Of a stretch of 64,000 bases of DNA, positions 46,563-56,056 are shown piece after piece. The translations under genes were made by a program, and so were the position numbers. Positions within the stretch are counted from its first letter, which is position 1. Each line of letters starts with the position of its first letter. Where the stretch lies: positions 3,348,001 to 3,412,000 of the forward strand of contig NZ_CP007212.1 in the NCBI RefSeq assembly GCF_001411805.1, in the 5' to 3' direction. Under the pieces are notes generated by a model, which was not told the DNA's origin, did not search any database, and saw only the letters and a program-made list of their open reading frames with translations. Source of the stretch: Burkholderia plantarii. Lineage in GTDB: Bacteria; Pseudomonadota; Gammaproteobacteria; Burkholderiales; Burkholderiaceae.

Positions 46563-48518
46563 CTACTGCTGCCGCCAGCCGATCGTGACGTAGGCGCCGC
46601 GGCGCGGCGTGTTGTACGCATACGCAAGCTGGTAGTCCTTGTTGAACAGGTTGTCGAGATGCGCGCTCACGTACCACGCTTTGGTGATGTCGTAGCGCGC
46701 CGTCAGGTTCACGATGCCGTAGCCGCCGAGCGGCTCGCCGTTGTCGTCGCGCGCGCCGCTCGCGAGCCATTCGCCGCCCACGCGCCAGCCCCCGAACGCG
46801 CGGTTCGCCGAGAACGACGCGAAGTGCCGCGCGCGGCGCACCAGATCCTGGTTCGCGCTCTCGTCGACGGGATTCTGCAGCGTCGCCGACACGCGCAGGT
46901 CGGTCTTGCCGAGATGTCCCTGCCACGAACCCTCCACGCCCTGCACCTTGGCGCGTCCGACGTTCTGCGCGGTGTAGACGAAGCCGGTGGCGTCGGGCAC
47001 GTACTGGATCAGGTTCGTGTAGCGCGTCTGGAACAGGCTCAGGCGCATCACGCCGAGCGCGTCCGAGGCGTACTGCAGCGCCGCCTCCACCGAATGGCTG
47101 CGCTCCGGCTGGATCGCGGGATTGCTCGCGCCCGGGAAGTACAGGTCGTTGAAGCTCGGCGCGCGAAACGCGTCCGAATAGCTCGCCGTGACCGTCCAGT
47201 GCTCGCTCAGGTCGAGGCCGTAGCCGAGATAGTAGCTGTTCGCGCCGCCGAAATCCGAATACTGGTCGCGCCGGACGTTGGCCTGGAACCGGCTGTTGCC
47301 GAAGCGGCCCGTGTAGCCGAGCCAGCCCGAATTGACGTGGCGCTGCGGCGCCGAGTACTCGTCCGAATCGAACGCCTGGTCGAGCCGCTCGTAGCCCGCC
47401 TGGATGGTCTGGTCGCGCGCGGGACGGAAATCGTTCTGCCAGGTGTACTGGCGGTTGTCGGTGTTGAAGTGGTCGGTGTAGGCGCCGTTGAACCAGGACT
47501 GGCTGCGGTCGTTGCCGGTCGAGACGCGCAAATGCGTGGTCCACCAGTCGGCCAGCTTGCCGTCGGCGAACACCGAGGCCTGCTGCACGCGGCTATAGAG
47601 CGTGTTGAGGTCGGTGGGCAGGCCGAACGCATTGTCGTAGCTGTTCTCGCCGTTCGACTGGAAGTAGGTGACGCCGGCCGTCCAGCCGCTCGCGAAGCGA
47701 TGCTTGAGCGCGGCCGAAACGCTCTCGGTGAGGTTGCCGTTCGCGTTCGGGTTCGCGCCCGGCTGCTGCGCCGGGTTCAGCGCGGAGAAGCCGTCGGTCT
47801 TGTCGCGCGAGAGCGCGAGCGAGAACGTGGTGCGGCCGTCGGCATCGAGCCGGCCCGACACGCCCGCGTCCTGCGACTGCGTGTGATAGCTGCCATAGCC
47901 GGCCGAGAACCAGAAGCGCGGCGGATGATCGCCGCCGTCGCGCGTGAACACCTGCACCACGCCGCCGATCGCGCCCGAACCGTACAGCGACGAGACGTTG
48001 CCGTTGACCACCTCGACGTGATCGATCTGCTCGAGCGGCAGCTGGCTGATCTGCGCGGCGCCCAGGCTCGCGGAATCGACGCGCACGCCGTCGATCAGCA
48101 CCAGCGACTGGGTCGATTGCGCGCCGCGCAGGAACAGCGCGGTGCTGGCACCGGGGCCGCCGTTGCGCACGATCTGCGCGCCGGGCGCGAGCGCGAGCAG
48201 CCCGGGCAGGTCGGTCGCGCTGCCGCCGTCGATGTCCTCGCGCGTGAACAGCGTGGTCTGCGGCAGCGCGTCGGCGAGCTTCTGCGGGCCGCGGCTCGCG
48301 GTCACGACGACGGAGTCGAGCGCGACCGGCACGGCGGCGGCCGTGCCGGCAGCCGGTGCCTCAGTCGGCGCGGAGGCAGACGAGGACGAAGACGCAAGCG
48401 GCGCGGATGGGGCTGCAGATACGGCGACAGGCGCGGCGGCCTGCGCCCGCGCGAGGCCGGGCAGGCCGCAGAGCGCGGCGAGCATGGCGCGAACCAAACG
48501 GGTACGCATTGGAAACAT
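46563..48518 (-). CDS. btuB: TonB-dependent vitamin B12 receptor
   Basis: Outer-membrane receptor of 651 residues. After a signal peptide (cleavage near ARAQA) comes a Ser/Ala/Pro linker of about 45 residues. The plug follows with a TonB-box-like DSVVVTASR, ATDLPGLLALAPGAQIV and the GSGAIGGVVQVFTR motif, then the 22-strand barrel ending RRGAYVTIGWRQQ. The ATG at 48518 has only an adjoining AGG; the second ATG at 48509 has AGGA at good spacing and may be the real start. Its leader contains a cobalamin riboswitch, so uptake is shut down when B12 is plentiful. Confidence 0.93.
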   Translation of the reverse strand: MFPMRTRLVRAMLAALCGLPGLARAQAAAPVAVSAAPSAPLASSSSSASAPTEAPAAGTAAAVPVALDSVVVTASRGPQKLADALPQTTLFTREDIDGGSATDLPGLLALAPGAQIVRNGGPGASTALFLRGAQSTQSLVLIDGVRVDSASLGAAQISQLPLEQIDHVEVVNGNVSSLYGSGAIGGVVQVFTRDGGDHPPRFWFSAGYGSYHTQSQDAGVSGRLDADGRTTFSLALSRDKTDGFSALNPAQQPGANPNANGNLTESVSAALKHRFASGWTAGVTYFQSNGENSYDNAFGLPTDLNTLYSRVQQASVFADGKLADWWTTHLRVSTGNDRSQSWFNGAYTDHFNTDNRQYTWQNDFRPARDQTIQAGYERLDQAFDSDEYSAPQRHVNSGWLGYTGRFGNSRFQANVRRDQYSDFGGANSYYLGYGLDLSEHWTVTASYSDAFRAPSFNDLYFPGASNPAIQPERSHSVEAALQYASDALGVMRLSLFQTRYTNLIQYVPDATGFVYTAQNVGRAKVQGVEGSWQGHLGKTDLRVSATLQNPVDESANQDLVRRARHFASFSANRAFGGWRVGGEWLASGARDDNGEPLGGYGIVNLTARYDITKAWYVSAHLDNLFNKDYQLAYAYNTPRRGAYVTIGWRQQ

Positions 48519-48599
48519 CCTGTGGAGCAGCGCGGCCCCCGCTTCCCCGCAGGTTCCGCCTCACGGAAACGGCGCACGCGGGCGACACGCTTCCCCGCT

Positions 48600-48815
48600 C
48601 CGGCCGGTATCCGGGCTGGCGACCACCGGCCCCGCCTTCCCGCGCAACGACGCGCAGTGGCCGCGGCCATCCGTCGTCGCGCGAGCGGGGACGGCCGATC
48701 TCGAGGGGCGGTTCGCGTCATGACCGAGGCACGATCGACGCGGTCGCTTACCGTTGCGGGGGCAGCGCAGGTTGGCGCGCCCGTATCGGCGGCTTCCTGC
48801 TTCCCGTTTAACCGC
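48600..48815 (-). promoter_or_regulatory. Cobalamin riboswitch in the btuB leader
   Basis: Read on the minus strand, the leader carries the hallmark core GCTGCCCCCGCAACGGTAAG (48766-48747). It also has the 5' segment TTAAACGGGAAGC near 48812 and, about 120 bases after the core, the B12-box-like GCCAGCCCGGATACCGGCC (48621-48603). Order, spacing and conserved bases match the adenosylcobalamin riboswitch class. About 80 bases separate it from the btuB start. No T-rich terminator hairpin is seen there, so control is probably at translation initiation. Boundaries are approximate. The remaining gap to zapB-like gene at 49102 holds only the promoter called below and a TAAAAT at 49071. Confidence 0.92.
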
Positions 48816-48854
48816 GTGCGACGTCATCTCGCACGCATGCACCGAAGCGGCGCC

Positions 48855-48883
48855 AGTGTAGGAGCGGGTCCGGCGAGCGTCAA
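48855..48883 (-). promoter_or_regulatory. Sigma-70 promoter of the btuB-btuC-btuD operon
   Basis: On the minus strand TTGACG (48883-48878), a 17-bp spacer, and TACACT (48860-48855). Both hexamers are close to consensus with ideal spacing. Transcription would start near 48848, just before the riboswitch, giving a leader of about 330 bases. Confidence 0.75.
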
Positions 48884-49101
48884 GGAACGCGCGGCGCGCG
48901 TTTGCGGCAGACACGCCAGGCCGCGCGCCGCGCCGTCGATCCGCGCCCCGGCGCGAACAATCCGCCGGCCTCGCGCGCATCACGCGTCACTTGCGACGTA
49001 TTTCGCGGCAAGAAGCGGGGGTGTTACGTCTGGATACGTTACAAAAGTCGGAACGCCGGAGTTTCCGCGCTAAAATGCCCGGTCTTTAGAGGACGCAGCA
49101 G

Positions 49102-49452
49102 ATGCTCAACGAACTCGAAACCCTATCCCAGAACATTGGCCGCCTGATCGCGCTGAACCAACGCCATCATACGGAACGTCTCGCGCTCGAGGAGCAAGTC
49201 GCGCAACTGCGTGCGCAGGCCGAAGCCGTGCGCGTCGAACTCGACCAGCTGCGCGAGGAACGCAACGCGCTGGTGGCCGAACGCGACACGCTCTCCGCGA
49301 AGATCGACGACGCCCAAGTGAAACTGAACGCGATCCTCGAAAAGCTGCCGCGCACGAAGCAGACCGCCGATGGCGAGAGCCAGCTCGACCTGCTCGACGC
49401 ACCGGCCGAAGCAGCGGGCAGCGGCGCGGCCAGCCACGGAGAACATGCATGA
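49102..49452 (+). CDS. Small coiled-coil protein coupled to zapA (ZapB-like)
   Basis: Protein of 116 residues. Residues 1-85 are an almost continuous heptad pattern (LNELETLSQNIGRLIAL, LEEQVAQLRAQAEAVRVELDQL), a long parallel coiled coil. The last 30 residues are a flexible acidic/Ala tail. It resembles ZapB-type divisome proteins in size and form, but I see no specific motif, so the name is only a comparison. Its stop overlaps the zapA start as ATGA, strong evidence for joint function at the Z ring. TAAAAT at 49071-49076 may be the -10 box. Confidence 0.8.
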   Translation: MLNELETLSQNIGRLIALNQRHHTERLALEEQVAQLRAQAEAVRVELDQLREERNALVAERDTLSAKIDDAQVKLNAILEKLPRTKQTADGESQLDLLDAPAEAAGSGAASHGEHA

Positions 49453-49763
49453 CCACCAAGCAGATCGAAGTCTCGATTCTCGGCCAGGCGTATCGCCTCG
49501 CGTGCTCGCCGGAAACCGAAGCGGCGCTGCTCGAGGCGGTCGCGCGCGTGGACGCCGAGATGTCGAAGATCCGCACCAACAGCTCGGTGCGCGGCACCGA
49601 CCGGATCGCCGTGATGGCCGCGCTGTCGCTGGCCTCGGAGTTGCTTCGCCTGCAACAGAGCGTTCGTCACGGAGAAGCATTTCCCGCCGAGGAAATCCGG
49701 CGTACAATGCGCCACATGAACGAACAGCTCGGCGCGGTACTGGCCCAGCACGAAGCGCGATAA
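49449..49763 (+). CDS. zapA: Cell division protein ZapA
   Basis: FtsZ-binding protein of 104 residues that bundles FtsZ filaments and stabilises the Z ring. The conserved N-terminal IEVSILGQAYRLACSPETEAALLEAVARVD, the DRIAVMAALSLASELL helix and a coiled-coil C-terminus are visible. It is translationally coupled to the coiled-coil gene upstream. 6S RNA follows downstream, the usual order in proteobacteria. Confidence 0.94.
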   Translation: MTTKQIEVSILGQAYRLACSPETEAALLEAVARVDAEMSKIRTNSSVRGTDRIAVMAALSLASELLRLQQSVRHGEAFPAEEIRRTMRHMNEQLGAVLAQHEAR

Positions 49764-49844
49764 GCAGCGCGCTCGCAGCGGCCACCGGCGGTTCGGCTCG
49801 AACGGTTTTGCAGTACGATGGTTTTTGCTGGAACGATTTACTCA

Positions 49845-50023
49845 GCTTCCCTGCCTGGTTCGCCAAGGTCATATATTCCTTGAACCAATGCCATGTGCAC
49901 GGTTGCGGAAATTTGTAGCACGGGCGCGCGCGTCACTCTGTCTGATGTACCCGAAGTGCTGCTAACTGCGACCAATTCTGAACCTCAGGTTCAGGATGCC
50001 GGCCTAGCGGCCAAGGCGGGGAC
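49845..50023 (+). ncRNA. ssrS: 6S RNA
   Basis: About 180 bases between zapA and the EVE gene. The ends pair: CCCTGCCTGG (49849-49858) with CCAAGGCGGGG (50011-50021, one bulge). After an asymmetric open bubble, CCTTGAACC (49878-49886) pairs with GGTTCAGG (49988-49995). A closing stem, large central bubble and long terminal arm are the 6S layout that mimics an open promoter and holds sigma-70 RNA polymerase. The position after zapA is the standard one. Ends are approximate; the promoter was not resolved. Confidence 0.85.
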
Positions 50024-50030
50024 CTATTCG

Positions 50031-50061
50031 ACGGCATCGGACTTTGTCCGGTGCCGTTTTT
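50031..50061 (+). terminator. Terminator after 6S RNA
   Basis: ACGGCATCGGAC (50031-50042), TTT loop, GTCCGGTGCCGT (50046-50057) with one G-T pair, and a run of five T (50057-50061). It lies directly downstream of 6S RNA. Confidence 0.85.
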
Positions 50062-50139
50062 CATTGGCGCCGCCGCTTTCACGCGGCGCGCGGCCCGCCT
50101 CTCCCCCGTTCCCTGTCTCTCTGTCCCCGCGGAGCATCC

Positions 50140-50601
50140 ATGCAATTCTGGCTGATGAAATCCGAACCGGACGAGGCGAGCATCGACGATCTCGCCGCCG
50201 CGCCGCGCCGCACGCTGCCGTGGACCGGCGTGCGCAACTATCAGGCACGCAACTTCATGCGCGACACGATGCAGGTGGGCGACGGCGTGCTGTTCTACCA
50301 CTCGAGCTGCCCCGAGCCGGGCATCGCCGGGCTCGCCGAGGTCTCGTCCACGCCGTATCCCGATCCGACCCAGTTCGACGCGGACAGTCCGTACTACGAT
50401 CCGAAATCGAAACCGGACGCGCCGCGCTGGACGCTGGTGGACGTGCGCTTCGTGAAGAAGACGGCGCTCGTGCCGCTCGCCGCGCTGCGCGAGCATGACG
50501 AACTCGCCGGGATGCGCGTGCTCGCCAAGGGCAACCGGCTTTCGATCACGCCGGTCACGCGCGCCGAATGGCGCTTCATCACCGAACGGCTGATGAAGTG
50601 A
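50140..50601 (+). CDS. EVE domain-containing protein
   Basis: Protein of 153 residues made almost entirely of an EVE domain, a PUA-like fold that reads modified bases in RNA or DNA. The start MQFWLMKSEPDEASIDDL, the WTGVRNYQARNFMRD pocket segment and VGDGVLFYHSSC are typical. The target of this branch is not established. The ATG at 50140 has GGAG five bases upstream; the frame extends further without support. It follows the 6S terminator and ends near an inverted repeat. Confidence 0.9.
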   Translation: MQFWLMKSEPDEASIDDLAAAPRRTLPWTGVRNYQARNFMRDTMQVGDGVLFYHSSCPEPGIAGLAEVSSTPYPDPTQFDADSPYYDPKSKPDAPRWTLVDVRFVKKTALVPLAALREHDELAGMRVLAKGNRLSITPVTRAEWRFITERLMK

Positions 50602-50697
50602 AGCCCGCGCCGCCGCGCCGGCCCGGATTGGCGGGATCGGCCGGATTGCAGGCGCGGCGCCGGAACTCGGCGCGTCTTTCATCGGCCTAACGTTCGC

Positions 50698-50742
50698 GCA
50701 AACGGGCGGAACACGGACGGCAACGCATCGCCGCCCGTTTGC
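50698..50742. terminator. Inverted repeat after the EVE gene, probable terminator
   Basis: GCAAACGGGCGG (50698-50709) and CCGCCCGTTTGC (50731-50742) form a perfect 12-bp stem around a 21-base loop. The T tract is short, so strength is uncertain. Confidence 0.5.
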
Positions 50743-50813
50743 CTCGACACGACGCACGGCACCGCGAACGCTCGAACGCTCGCGGCAGCCGCGCACCAAC
50801 CGGAGCTCATACG

Positions 50814-51524
50814 ATGAAAAAAACCGCTGCCGCACTCGCGCTCGCGATGTCCACGCTTGCCCTCTCCGTGGCCCCGGCCGCTCGCGCGCAGGTCACGCCG
50901 CCGCCCGCCGGCGTGCTGTCGCTGTCGGCCCAGGCCAGCACCGACGTACCGCAGGACGTGGTCGACATCACGCTGTTCTACGAGCAGGAAGCGAAGGACC
51001 CCGGCAGCCTGACGGCCGAACTGAACCGCCGCGCCGACGCCGCGCTCGCGCGTGCCCGCGGCGTGTCGGGCGTGAGCGCCCACACCGGCGGCTTCTCGGT
51101 GTACCCGAGCACCGACCGCGACGGCAAGATCTCGGCCTGGCGCGGCCGCACCGAGGTCGTGCTCGAATCGCGCGACTTCGCGGCCGCCTCGAAGCTGGCC
51201 GGCGACCTGTCGAGCTCGCTGCAGGTCGGCAACGTCGCGTTCTCGCTGTCGCCCGAAGCACAGCGCGCGGCCGAGCAGAAGCTGACCTCGCAGGCGATCC
51301 AGTCGTTTCGCGATCGCGCGGCCGAGGCCGCGAAGGCGTTCGGCTATAGCGGCTTCGCGATCCGCGAGGTGAACGTGGGCGGCGGGCGCAGCGTGCAGCC
51401 GTATCCGCGCATGATGGCGATGGACGCGGCGCCGATGGCCGCGAAGGCCGCCGCGCCGATCGCGGTCGAGGGCGGCAAGGCCACCGTCACGGTCAACGTC
51501 AACGGCTCGGTGCAGATGAAGTAA
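50814..51524 (+). CDS. SIMPL domain periplasmic protein
   Basis: Protein of 236 residues with a clean signal peptide (MKKTAAALALAMSTLALSVAPAARA) and a SIMPL (DUF541) domain: VLSLSAQASTDVPQDVVDITLFYEQEA, followed by FSVYPSTDRDGKISAWRGRTEVVLESRD and a C-terminal VTVNVNGSVQMK strand. Some family members affect oxidative-stress tolerance; the mechanism is unknown. The ATG at 50814 has CGGAGC upstream. Monocistronic, with its own terminator. Confidence 0.88.
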   Translation: MKKTAAALALAMSTLALSVAPAARAQVTPPPAGVLSLSAQASTDVPQDVVDITLFYEQEAKDPGSLTAELNRRADAALARARGVSGVSAHTGGFSVYPSTDRDGKISAWRGRTEVVLESRDFAAASKLAGDLSSSLQVGNVAFSLSPEAQRAAEQKLTSQAIQSFRDRAAEAAKAFGYSGFAIREVNVGGGRSVQPYPRMMAMDAAPMAAKAAAPIAVEGGKATVTVNVNGSVQMK

Positions 51525-51579
51525 GCGTCACCGGCAAGCGGCGCCGCGCTCCGGCGCACGAACGCGGCGCGCCAAAACC

Positions 51580-51614
51580 AACAGCCCGGCCGGGTCACCC
51601 CGCCGGGCTGTTTT
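51580..51614. terminator. Terminator between SIMPL gene and lgt
   Basis: AACAGCCCGGC (51580-51590), 11-base loop, GCCGGGCTGTT (51602-51612), followed by TT; the opposite side has AAAA before the stem. It probably serves both convergent genes. Confidence 0.8.
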
Positions 51615-51665
51615 CATGCCGGGCGCCGCGGCATCATGGACGCACCGGCGCGATGGTCGGCCAGC

Positions 51666-52556
51666 TCACGCCGGTTCCGGCGCGCGCTTCCGACGATAGG
51701 CCCAAATCAGCAGCAGCACGCCGGCCACCACCATCGGCAGCGACAGCCACTGCCCCATCGACAGCCCGAGCGCGAGCAGGCCGAGGAAGTCGTCGGGTTC
51801 GCGCGCGAACTCGACGGTGAAGCGCGCGAGCCCGTAGCCGACCAGGAACAGCGCCGACACCGCGCCGACAGGCCGGGCCTTGCGCGAGAAGAAGAACAGC
51901 ACGAGGAACAGCGTGATCCCCTCGAGCGCGATCTCGTAGAGCTGCGACGGGTGGCGCGGCAGCATCTGGTACTGCATGAACACCTCGTTCAGGTGCCACT
52001 TCGCGGCGAGGTCCTGGTGCGCGGCGAGCCAGAGCGCGTCGTCGCGCGAGGCGCCCGGGAACAGCATCGCCCACGGCGCGTCGGGGCTCGTCACGCGGCC
52101 CCACAGCTCGCCGTTGATGAAGTTGCCGAAGCGCCCGGCCGCCAGGCCCAACGGCACCATCGGCGCGATGAAGTCGGTCACCTGCAGCCAGGTGCGCTTG
52201 CGCTGCCACGCGAACAGCACCATCGCGGCCAGCACCCCTAGGAAGCCGCCGTGGAACGACATCCCGCCTTCCCAGACGCGGAAGATGTCGAGCGGATGCG
52301 CGAAGTAATAACCGGCCTTGTAGAACAGCACGTAGCCGAGCCGGCCGCCCAGCACCACGCCGAGCACGCCGTAGAACATCATGTCGTCGATGTCCTTGGC
52401 GGTCCAGCCTTGCGCCGCGACGTGCGGCAGCTTGAGCCGCACCCGGCCGACGACGATCGCCGCGATGAAGCCGACGAGATACATGAGCCCGTACCAGCGC
52501 ACGGCGAGCGGTCCGAGATGAATCGCGACGGGATCGAAATTGGGGTGAATGATCAT
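51666..52556 (-). CDS. lgt: Prolipoprotein diacylglyceryl transferase
   Basis: Inner-membrane enzyme of 296 residues that puts diacylglycerol on the lipobox cysteine of lipoproteins, the first step of their maturation. Seven membrane helices are expected. The signature [14 protein letters not shown], the HGGFLG motif and RHPSQLYE are present. The start is MIIHPNFDP at 52556; the frame extends 29 codons upstream without conservation. Several lipoproteins in this window (OmpA-type, SodC-like) would be its substrates. Confidence 0.95.
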   Translation of the reverse strand: MIIHPNFDPVAIHLGPLAVRWYGLMYLVGFIAAIVVGRVRLKLPHVAAQGWTAKDIDDMMFYGVLGVVLGGRLGYVLFYKAGYYFAHPLDIFRVWEGGMSFHGGFLGVLAAMVLFAWQRKRTWLQVTDFIAPMVPLGLAAGRFGNFINGELWGRVTSPDAPWAMLFPGASRDDALWLAAHQDLAAKWHLNEVFMQYQMLPRHPSQLYEIALEGITLFLVLFFFSRKARPVGAVSALFLVGYGLARFTVEFAREPDDFLGLLALGLSMGQWLSLPMVVAGVLLLIWAYRRKRAPEPA

Positions 52557-52653
52557 GAGTCGGTGTGGAAGGTTGCTGAATCGGTGCGACGTCCATGCGC
52601 CGCGCCTGCCATTTGACGGTGGTTCGCCGCGCGCGTTCGGCACGCGGCGCGGC

Positions 52654-53565
52654 TCAGGCCGCCGCCGCGTGTCGCACGATCTCGATGAACCCTGCGAGCA
52701 CCGGGCTCACCTCGCGCGTGCGCCAGACGAGGCCCGTTTCGACGATCGGCGCTTCGTCCGCCAGCGGCCGATAGACGACGCCGGTGCGCCGCAGGTTACG
52801 CAGCGATTGCGGCACGAGTGCGACGCCCATGCCCGCCGACACGAGGCTGACGATCGTCTGCATCTGGATCGCCTCCTGGCCGATGCGCGGCGTCACGCCG
52901 AGCGCGCCGTAGCAGCCCGTAATGATGTCATAAAAGCCGGGCGCCAAACGGCGCGGGAAGATCACGAGCGGCAGATCGGCCAGTTCGGCAAGCCGCACCG
53001 GCTCCGCTTCGGGCGCATCCGACAGCTCCTGCGGCATCGCCGCCACCAGCGGCTCGCGCGCCACGGCCAGGTAGGCGAGACCTGACGCGTGGCGCGGCGG
53101 CAGCGGCGGAATCACGAGCCCGGCGTCGATCCGGCCGGCCGCGAGCAGTTCGAGCTGGACGTCGCTGGTCGCCTCGGTCAGCTTCAGCCGCACGCGTGGA
53201 TAGCGCGTGCCGAACTCGCGCAGCAACTGCGGCAGCAGCCCGTAGTCGGCGGTCGAGACGAACGCCAGCGCGAGCGTGCCCGACTCGCCGCGCGCGAGGC
53301 TCGCGGCCAGCGGCGGCAGCGCGTCGGCGGCCGCCAGCAGGCGCCGCACCTCGGGCAGCAGCGCCGCGCCCACCGCCGTCAACTCGACCGAACGGCGCGT
53401 GCGCGCGAACAGCTCGACGCCGAGCGCCTCCTCCAGCGCGCGGATCGCCTGCGACAGCGGCGGCTGCGTCATCGCGAGCCGCGTCGCCGCGCGGCCGAAA
53501 TGGCGCTCGTCGGCCACCGCCACGAAATACCGCCATTGCCGCAGATCCGGGGTCGGTTCCGCCAT
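52654..53565 (-). CDS. LysR family transcriptional regulator
   Basis: Regulator of 303 residues with a typical N-terminal winged helix-turn-helix ([46 protein letters not shown], about 8-53) and a type 2 periplasmic-binding-like effector domain. It diverges from ilvD with 137 bases between the starts, where an AT-rich stretch with the palindrome AATATATT (53601-53608) stands out. Regulation of ilvD is a reasonable guess from position, not shown by sequence. Confidence 0.92.
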   Translation of the reverse strand: MAEPTPDLRQWRYFVAVADERHFGRAATRLAMTQPPLSQAIRALEEALGVELFARTRRSVELTAVGAALLPEVRRLLAAADALPPLAASLARGESGTLALAFVSTADYGLLPQLLREFGTRYPRVRLKLTEATSDVQLELLAAGRIDAGLVIPPLPPRHASGLAYLAVAREPLVAAMPQELSDAPEAEPVRLAELADLPLVIFPRRLAPGFYDIITGCYGALGVTPRIGQEAIQMQTIVSLVSAGMGVALVPQSLRNLRRTGVVYRPLADEAPIVETGLVWRTREVSPVLAGFIEIVRHAAAA

Positions 53566-53702
53566 CGTTGATATCCCCTGCGACTCAATCAGCGATGAAT
53601 AATATATTGGACAGCGGTTTGCCGACGCACCATCCTTCCATTATTCGAAGCCACCGCGGCAGCACGTCGCATCGTGACCCGAACCACCGGATGGAGTCCC
53701 CC

Positions 53703-55376
53703 ATGTCCTACAACCGTCGTTCGAAGCACATCACGCAAGGCGTCGCCCGCTCCCCGAATCGTTCGATGTACTACGCGCTCGGCTACGAGAAGGACGATTT
53801 CGACAAGCCGATGATCGGCATCGCCAACGGTCATTCCACCATCACGCCCTGCAACGCCGGGCTGCAGCGCCTGTCCGACGCGGCCGTGGCCGCCGTGAAG
53901 GCGGCCGGCGCGAATCCTCAGATCTTCGGCACGCCGACCATCTCCGACGGCATGTCGATGGGCACCGAGGGCATGAAGTATTCGCTCGTCTCGCGCGAGG
54001 TGATCGCCGACTGCATCGAGACCTGCGTGCAGGGCCAGTGGATGGACGGCGTGGTGGTGGTGGGCGGCTGCGACAAGAACATGCCGGGCGGCATGATCGC
54101 GCTCGCGCGGCTCAACGTGCCCGGCATCTACGTCTACGGCGGCACGATCCGCCCCGGCAACTGGAAGGGCCACGACCTGACCATCGTCTCGTCGTTCGAG
54201 GCGGTCGGCGAGTTCACGGCCGGCCGCATGTCGCGGGAGGATTTCGAGGGCATCGAGCGCAACGCCTGCCCGTCCACCGGATCGTGCGGCGGGATGTACA
54301 CCGCGAACACCATGAGTTCGTCGTTCGAGGCGCTCGGCATGGCGCTGCCCTATTCGTCGACGATGGCCAACCCCGACGAGGAGAAGGTCGAGTCGGCCGC
54401 CGAATCCGCGCGCGTGCTGGTGGAAGCGGTCAAGCGCGATCTGAAACCGCGCGACATCATCACGAAGCATTCGATCGAGAACGCCGTGTCGGTGATCATG
54501 GCCACCGGCGGCTCGACCAACGCCGTACTGCACTATCTGGCGATCGCGCACGCCGCCGGGATCGACTGGTCGATCGACGACTTCGAACGGATTCGCAAAC
54601 GCGTGCCGGTGATCTGCGACCTGAAGCCGTCGGGCCGCTACGTGGCCACCGACCTGCACCGCGCGGGCGGCATCCCGCAGGTGATGCGGATCCTGCTCGA
54701 CGCGGGGCTGCTGCACGGCGACTGCATCACGATCACCGGCCGCACGATCGCGCAGACGCTGGCCGACGTGCCGGGCGTGCCGCGCGCGGACCAGCAGGTG
54801 ATCTTCCCGATCGACCGGGCGCTCTACAACGAGGGCCATCTCGCGATCCTGAAGGGCAATCTCGCCGAGGACGGCGCGGTTGCGAAGATCAGCGGCCTGA
54901 AGAACCCCGTGATCACCGGGCCGGCGCGCGTGTTCGACGACGAGCAGAGCGCGCTCGAGGCGATCCTCGCCGACCGGATTCGCGCCGGCGACGTGGTCGT
55001 GCTGCGCTATCTCGGCCCGCAGGGCGGCCCCGGCATGCCGGAGATGCTCGCGCCGACCTCGGCCATCATCGGCAAGGGGCTCGGCGAATCGGTCGGCCTC
55101 ATCACCGACGGCCGCTTCTCGGGCGGCACCTGGGGCATGGTGGTCGGCCACGTCGCGCCCGAAGCGTATGCGGGCGGCACCATCGGGCTCGTGCAGGAGG
55201 GCGATTCGATCACCATCGACGCGCACCGGCTGCTGCTGCAGCTGAACGTGGACGACGTCGAGCTGGCGCGCCGGCGCGCCGCCTGGCGGCGGCCGGCGCC
55301 GCGCTACACGCGCGGCGTGCTGGCGAAATACGCGGCGCTCGCGCTGCCCGCGAACAAGGGGGCGGTGACGGGCTGA
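53703..55376 (+). CDS. ilvD: Dihydroxy-acid dehydratase
   Basis: Fe-S enzyme of 557 residues that makes the 2-keto acid precursors of valine, isoleucine and pantothenate. Cluster cysteines appear in [17 protein letters not shown] and STGSCGGMY, in the expected order. [14 protein letters not shown] marks the C-terminal domain. The ATG at 53703 has GGAG six bases upstream; an ATG four codons earlier overlaps that site and is less likely. It is divergent from a LysR gene. Pantoate made from its product feeds PanC, 20 kb away. Confidence 0.96.
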   Translation: MSYNRRSKHITQGVARSPNRSMYYALGYEKDDFDKPMIGIANGHSTITPCNAGLQRLSDAAVAAVKAAGANPQIFGTPTISDGMSMGTEGMKYSLVSREVIADCIETCVQGQWMDGVVVVGGCDKNMPGGMIALARLNVPGIYVYGGTIRPGNWKGHDLTIVSSFEAVGEFTAGRMSREDFEGIERNACPSTGSCGGMYTANTMSSSFEALGMALPYSSTMANPDEEKVESAAESARVLVEAVKRDLKPRDIITKHSIENAVSVIMATGGSTNAVLHYLAIAHAAGIDWSIDDFERIRKRVPVICDLKPSGRYVATDLHRAGGIPQVMRILLDAGLLHGDCITITGRTIAQTLADVPGVPRADQQVIFPIDRALYNEGHLAILKGNLAEDGAVAKISGLKNPVITGPARVFDDEQSALEAILADRIRAGDVVVLRYLGPQGGPGMPEMLAPTSAIIGKGLGESVGLITDGRFSGGTWGMVVGHVAPEAYAGGTIGLVQEGDSITIDAHRLLLQLNVDDVELARRRAAWRRPAPRYTRGVLAKYAALALPANKGAVTG

Positions 55377-55570
55377 GCGGGGTGCGTTGCAACGGGCGCC
55401 GGCGCGGGACATGACGCGGCGGTGACCGGCGCTTCGATCATGCGCGCATGTCTGCGTGATCCTTCACGCGCCGAACAGAACGGCAAGTGCGCCGCGCGCG
55501 GTGAATTGATCCACGCAGGGCCGCGCGCCGCGCATGGACGGCCGCCAGGAACTCGCGGGGGCTTTACTTC

Positions 55571-55576
55571 TATAAT
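55571..55576 (+). promoter_or_regulatory. -10 element of the cytochrome c gene
   Basis: A perfect TATAAT sits 45 bases before the cytochrome start codon. No convincing -35 hexamer is visible at 16-18 bp. Confidence 0.5.
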
Positions 55577-55620
55577 GCGCGGACAGCCAGACCGGCCGCC
55601 GAGCCGGTGGAGACCCCCGT

Positions 55621-55947
55621 ATGAGAATCACGCTCCTGCGAGCGACCGCTGCCGCGCTGCTGATCGCATGTACGCTTGCGCATGCCCAGCAACCCGCGAG
55701 CGGCCCGATACTCGCGCAACGCAAGAATTGCATGGCCTGCCATGCCGTGGCGGCTCCGCTGATGGGGCCGTCGTTCCACGCCATCGCCGATCGTTATCTC
55801 GCGCGCGCCGATGCGGTCGACTATCTCGCGCAATCGATCGTGAAAGGCAGCGTCGGCGTCTGGGGGCCGGTGCCGATGCCGGCCAACACGCAACTGACCG
55901 AAGACGAGGCGCACACGCTCGCCCACTGGATCATGACGCTGAAGTAG
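55621..55947 (+). CDS. Small class I cytochrome c
   Basis: Periplasmic cytochrome of 108 residues. The signal peptide (LLRATAAALLIACTLAHA) precedes a single heme-binding CMACH near residues 37-41. The axial methionine is in GPVPMPAN, and LTEDEAHTLAHWIMTL is the closing helix. The layout is that of cytochrome c-551/c-552 type electron carriers. Its redox partner is unknown. It stands alone and converges with the DUF2486 gene. Confidence 0.92.
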   Translation: MRITLLRATAAALLIACTLAHAQQPASGPILAQRKNCMACHAVAAPLMGPSFHAIADRYLARADAVDYLAQSIVKGSVGVWGPVPMPANTQLTEDEAHTLAHWIMTLK

Positions 55948-56056
55948 GCGCTCGCATCGCATCCGCGTGCCGCGCCGCCGATGCCGGCGCCGGTCGGAAA
56001 GATCCACGATTTATCGCGCACGAGGGCATTGCTCGCCCCCCGCCTCGGTTACATCT

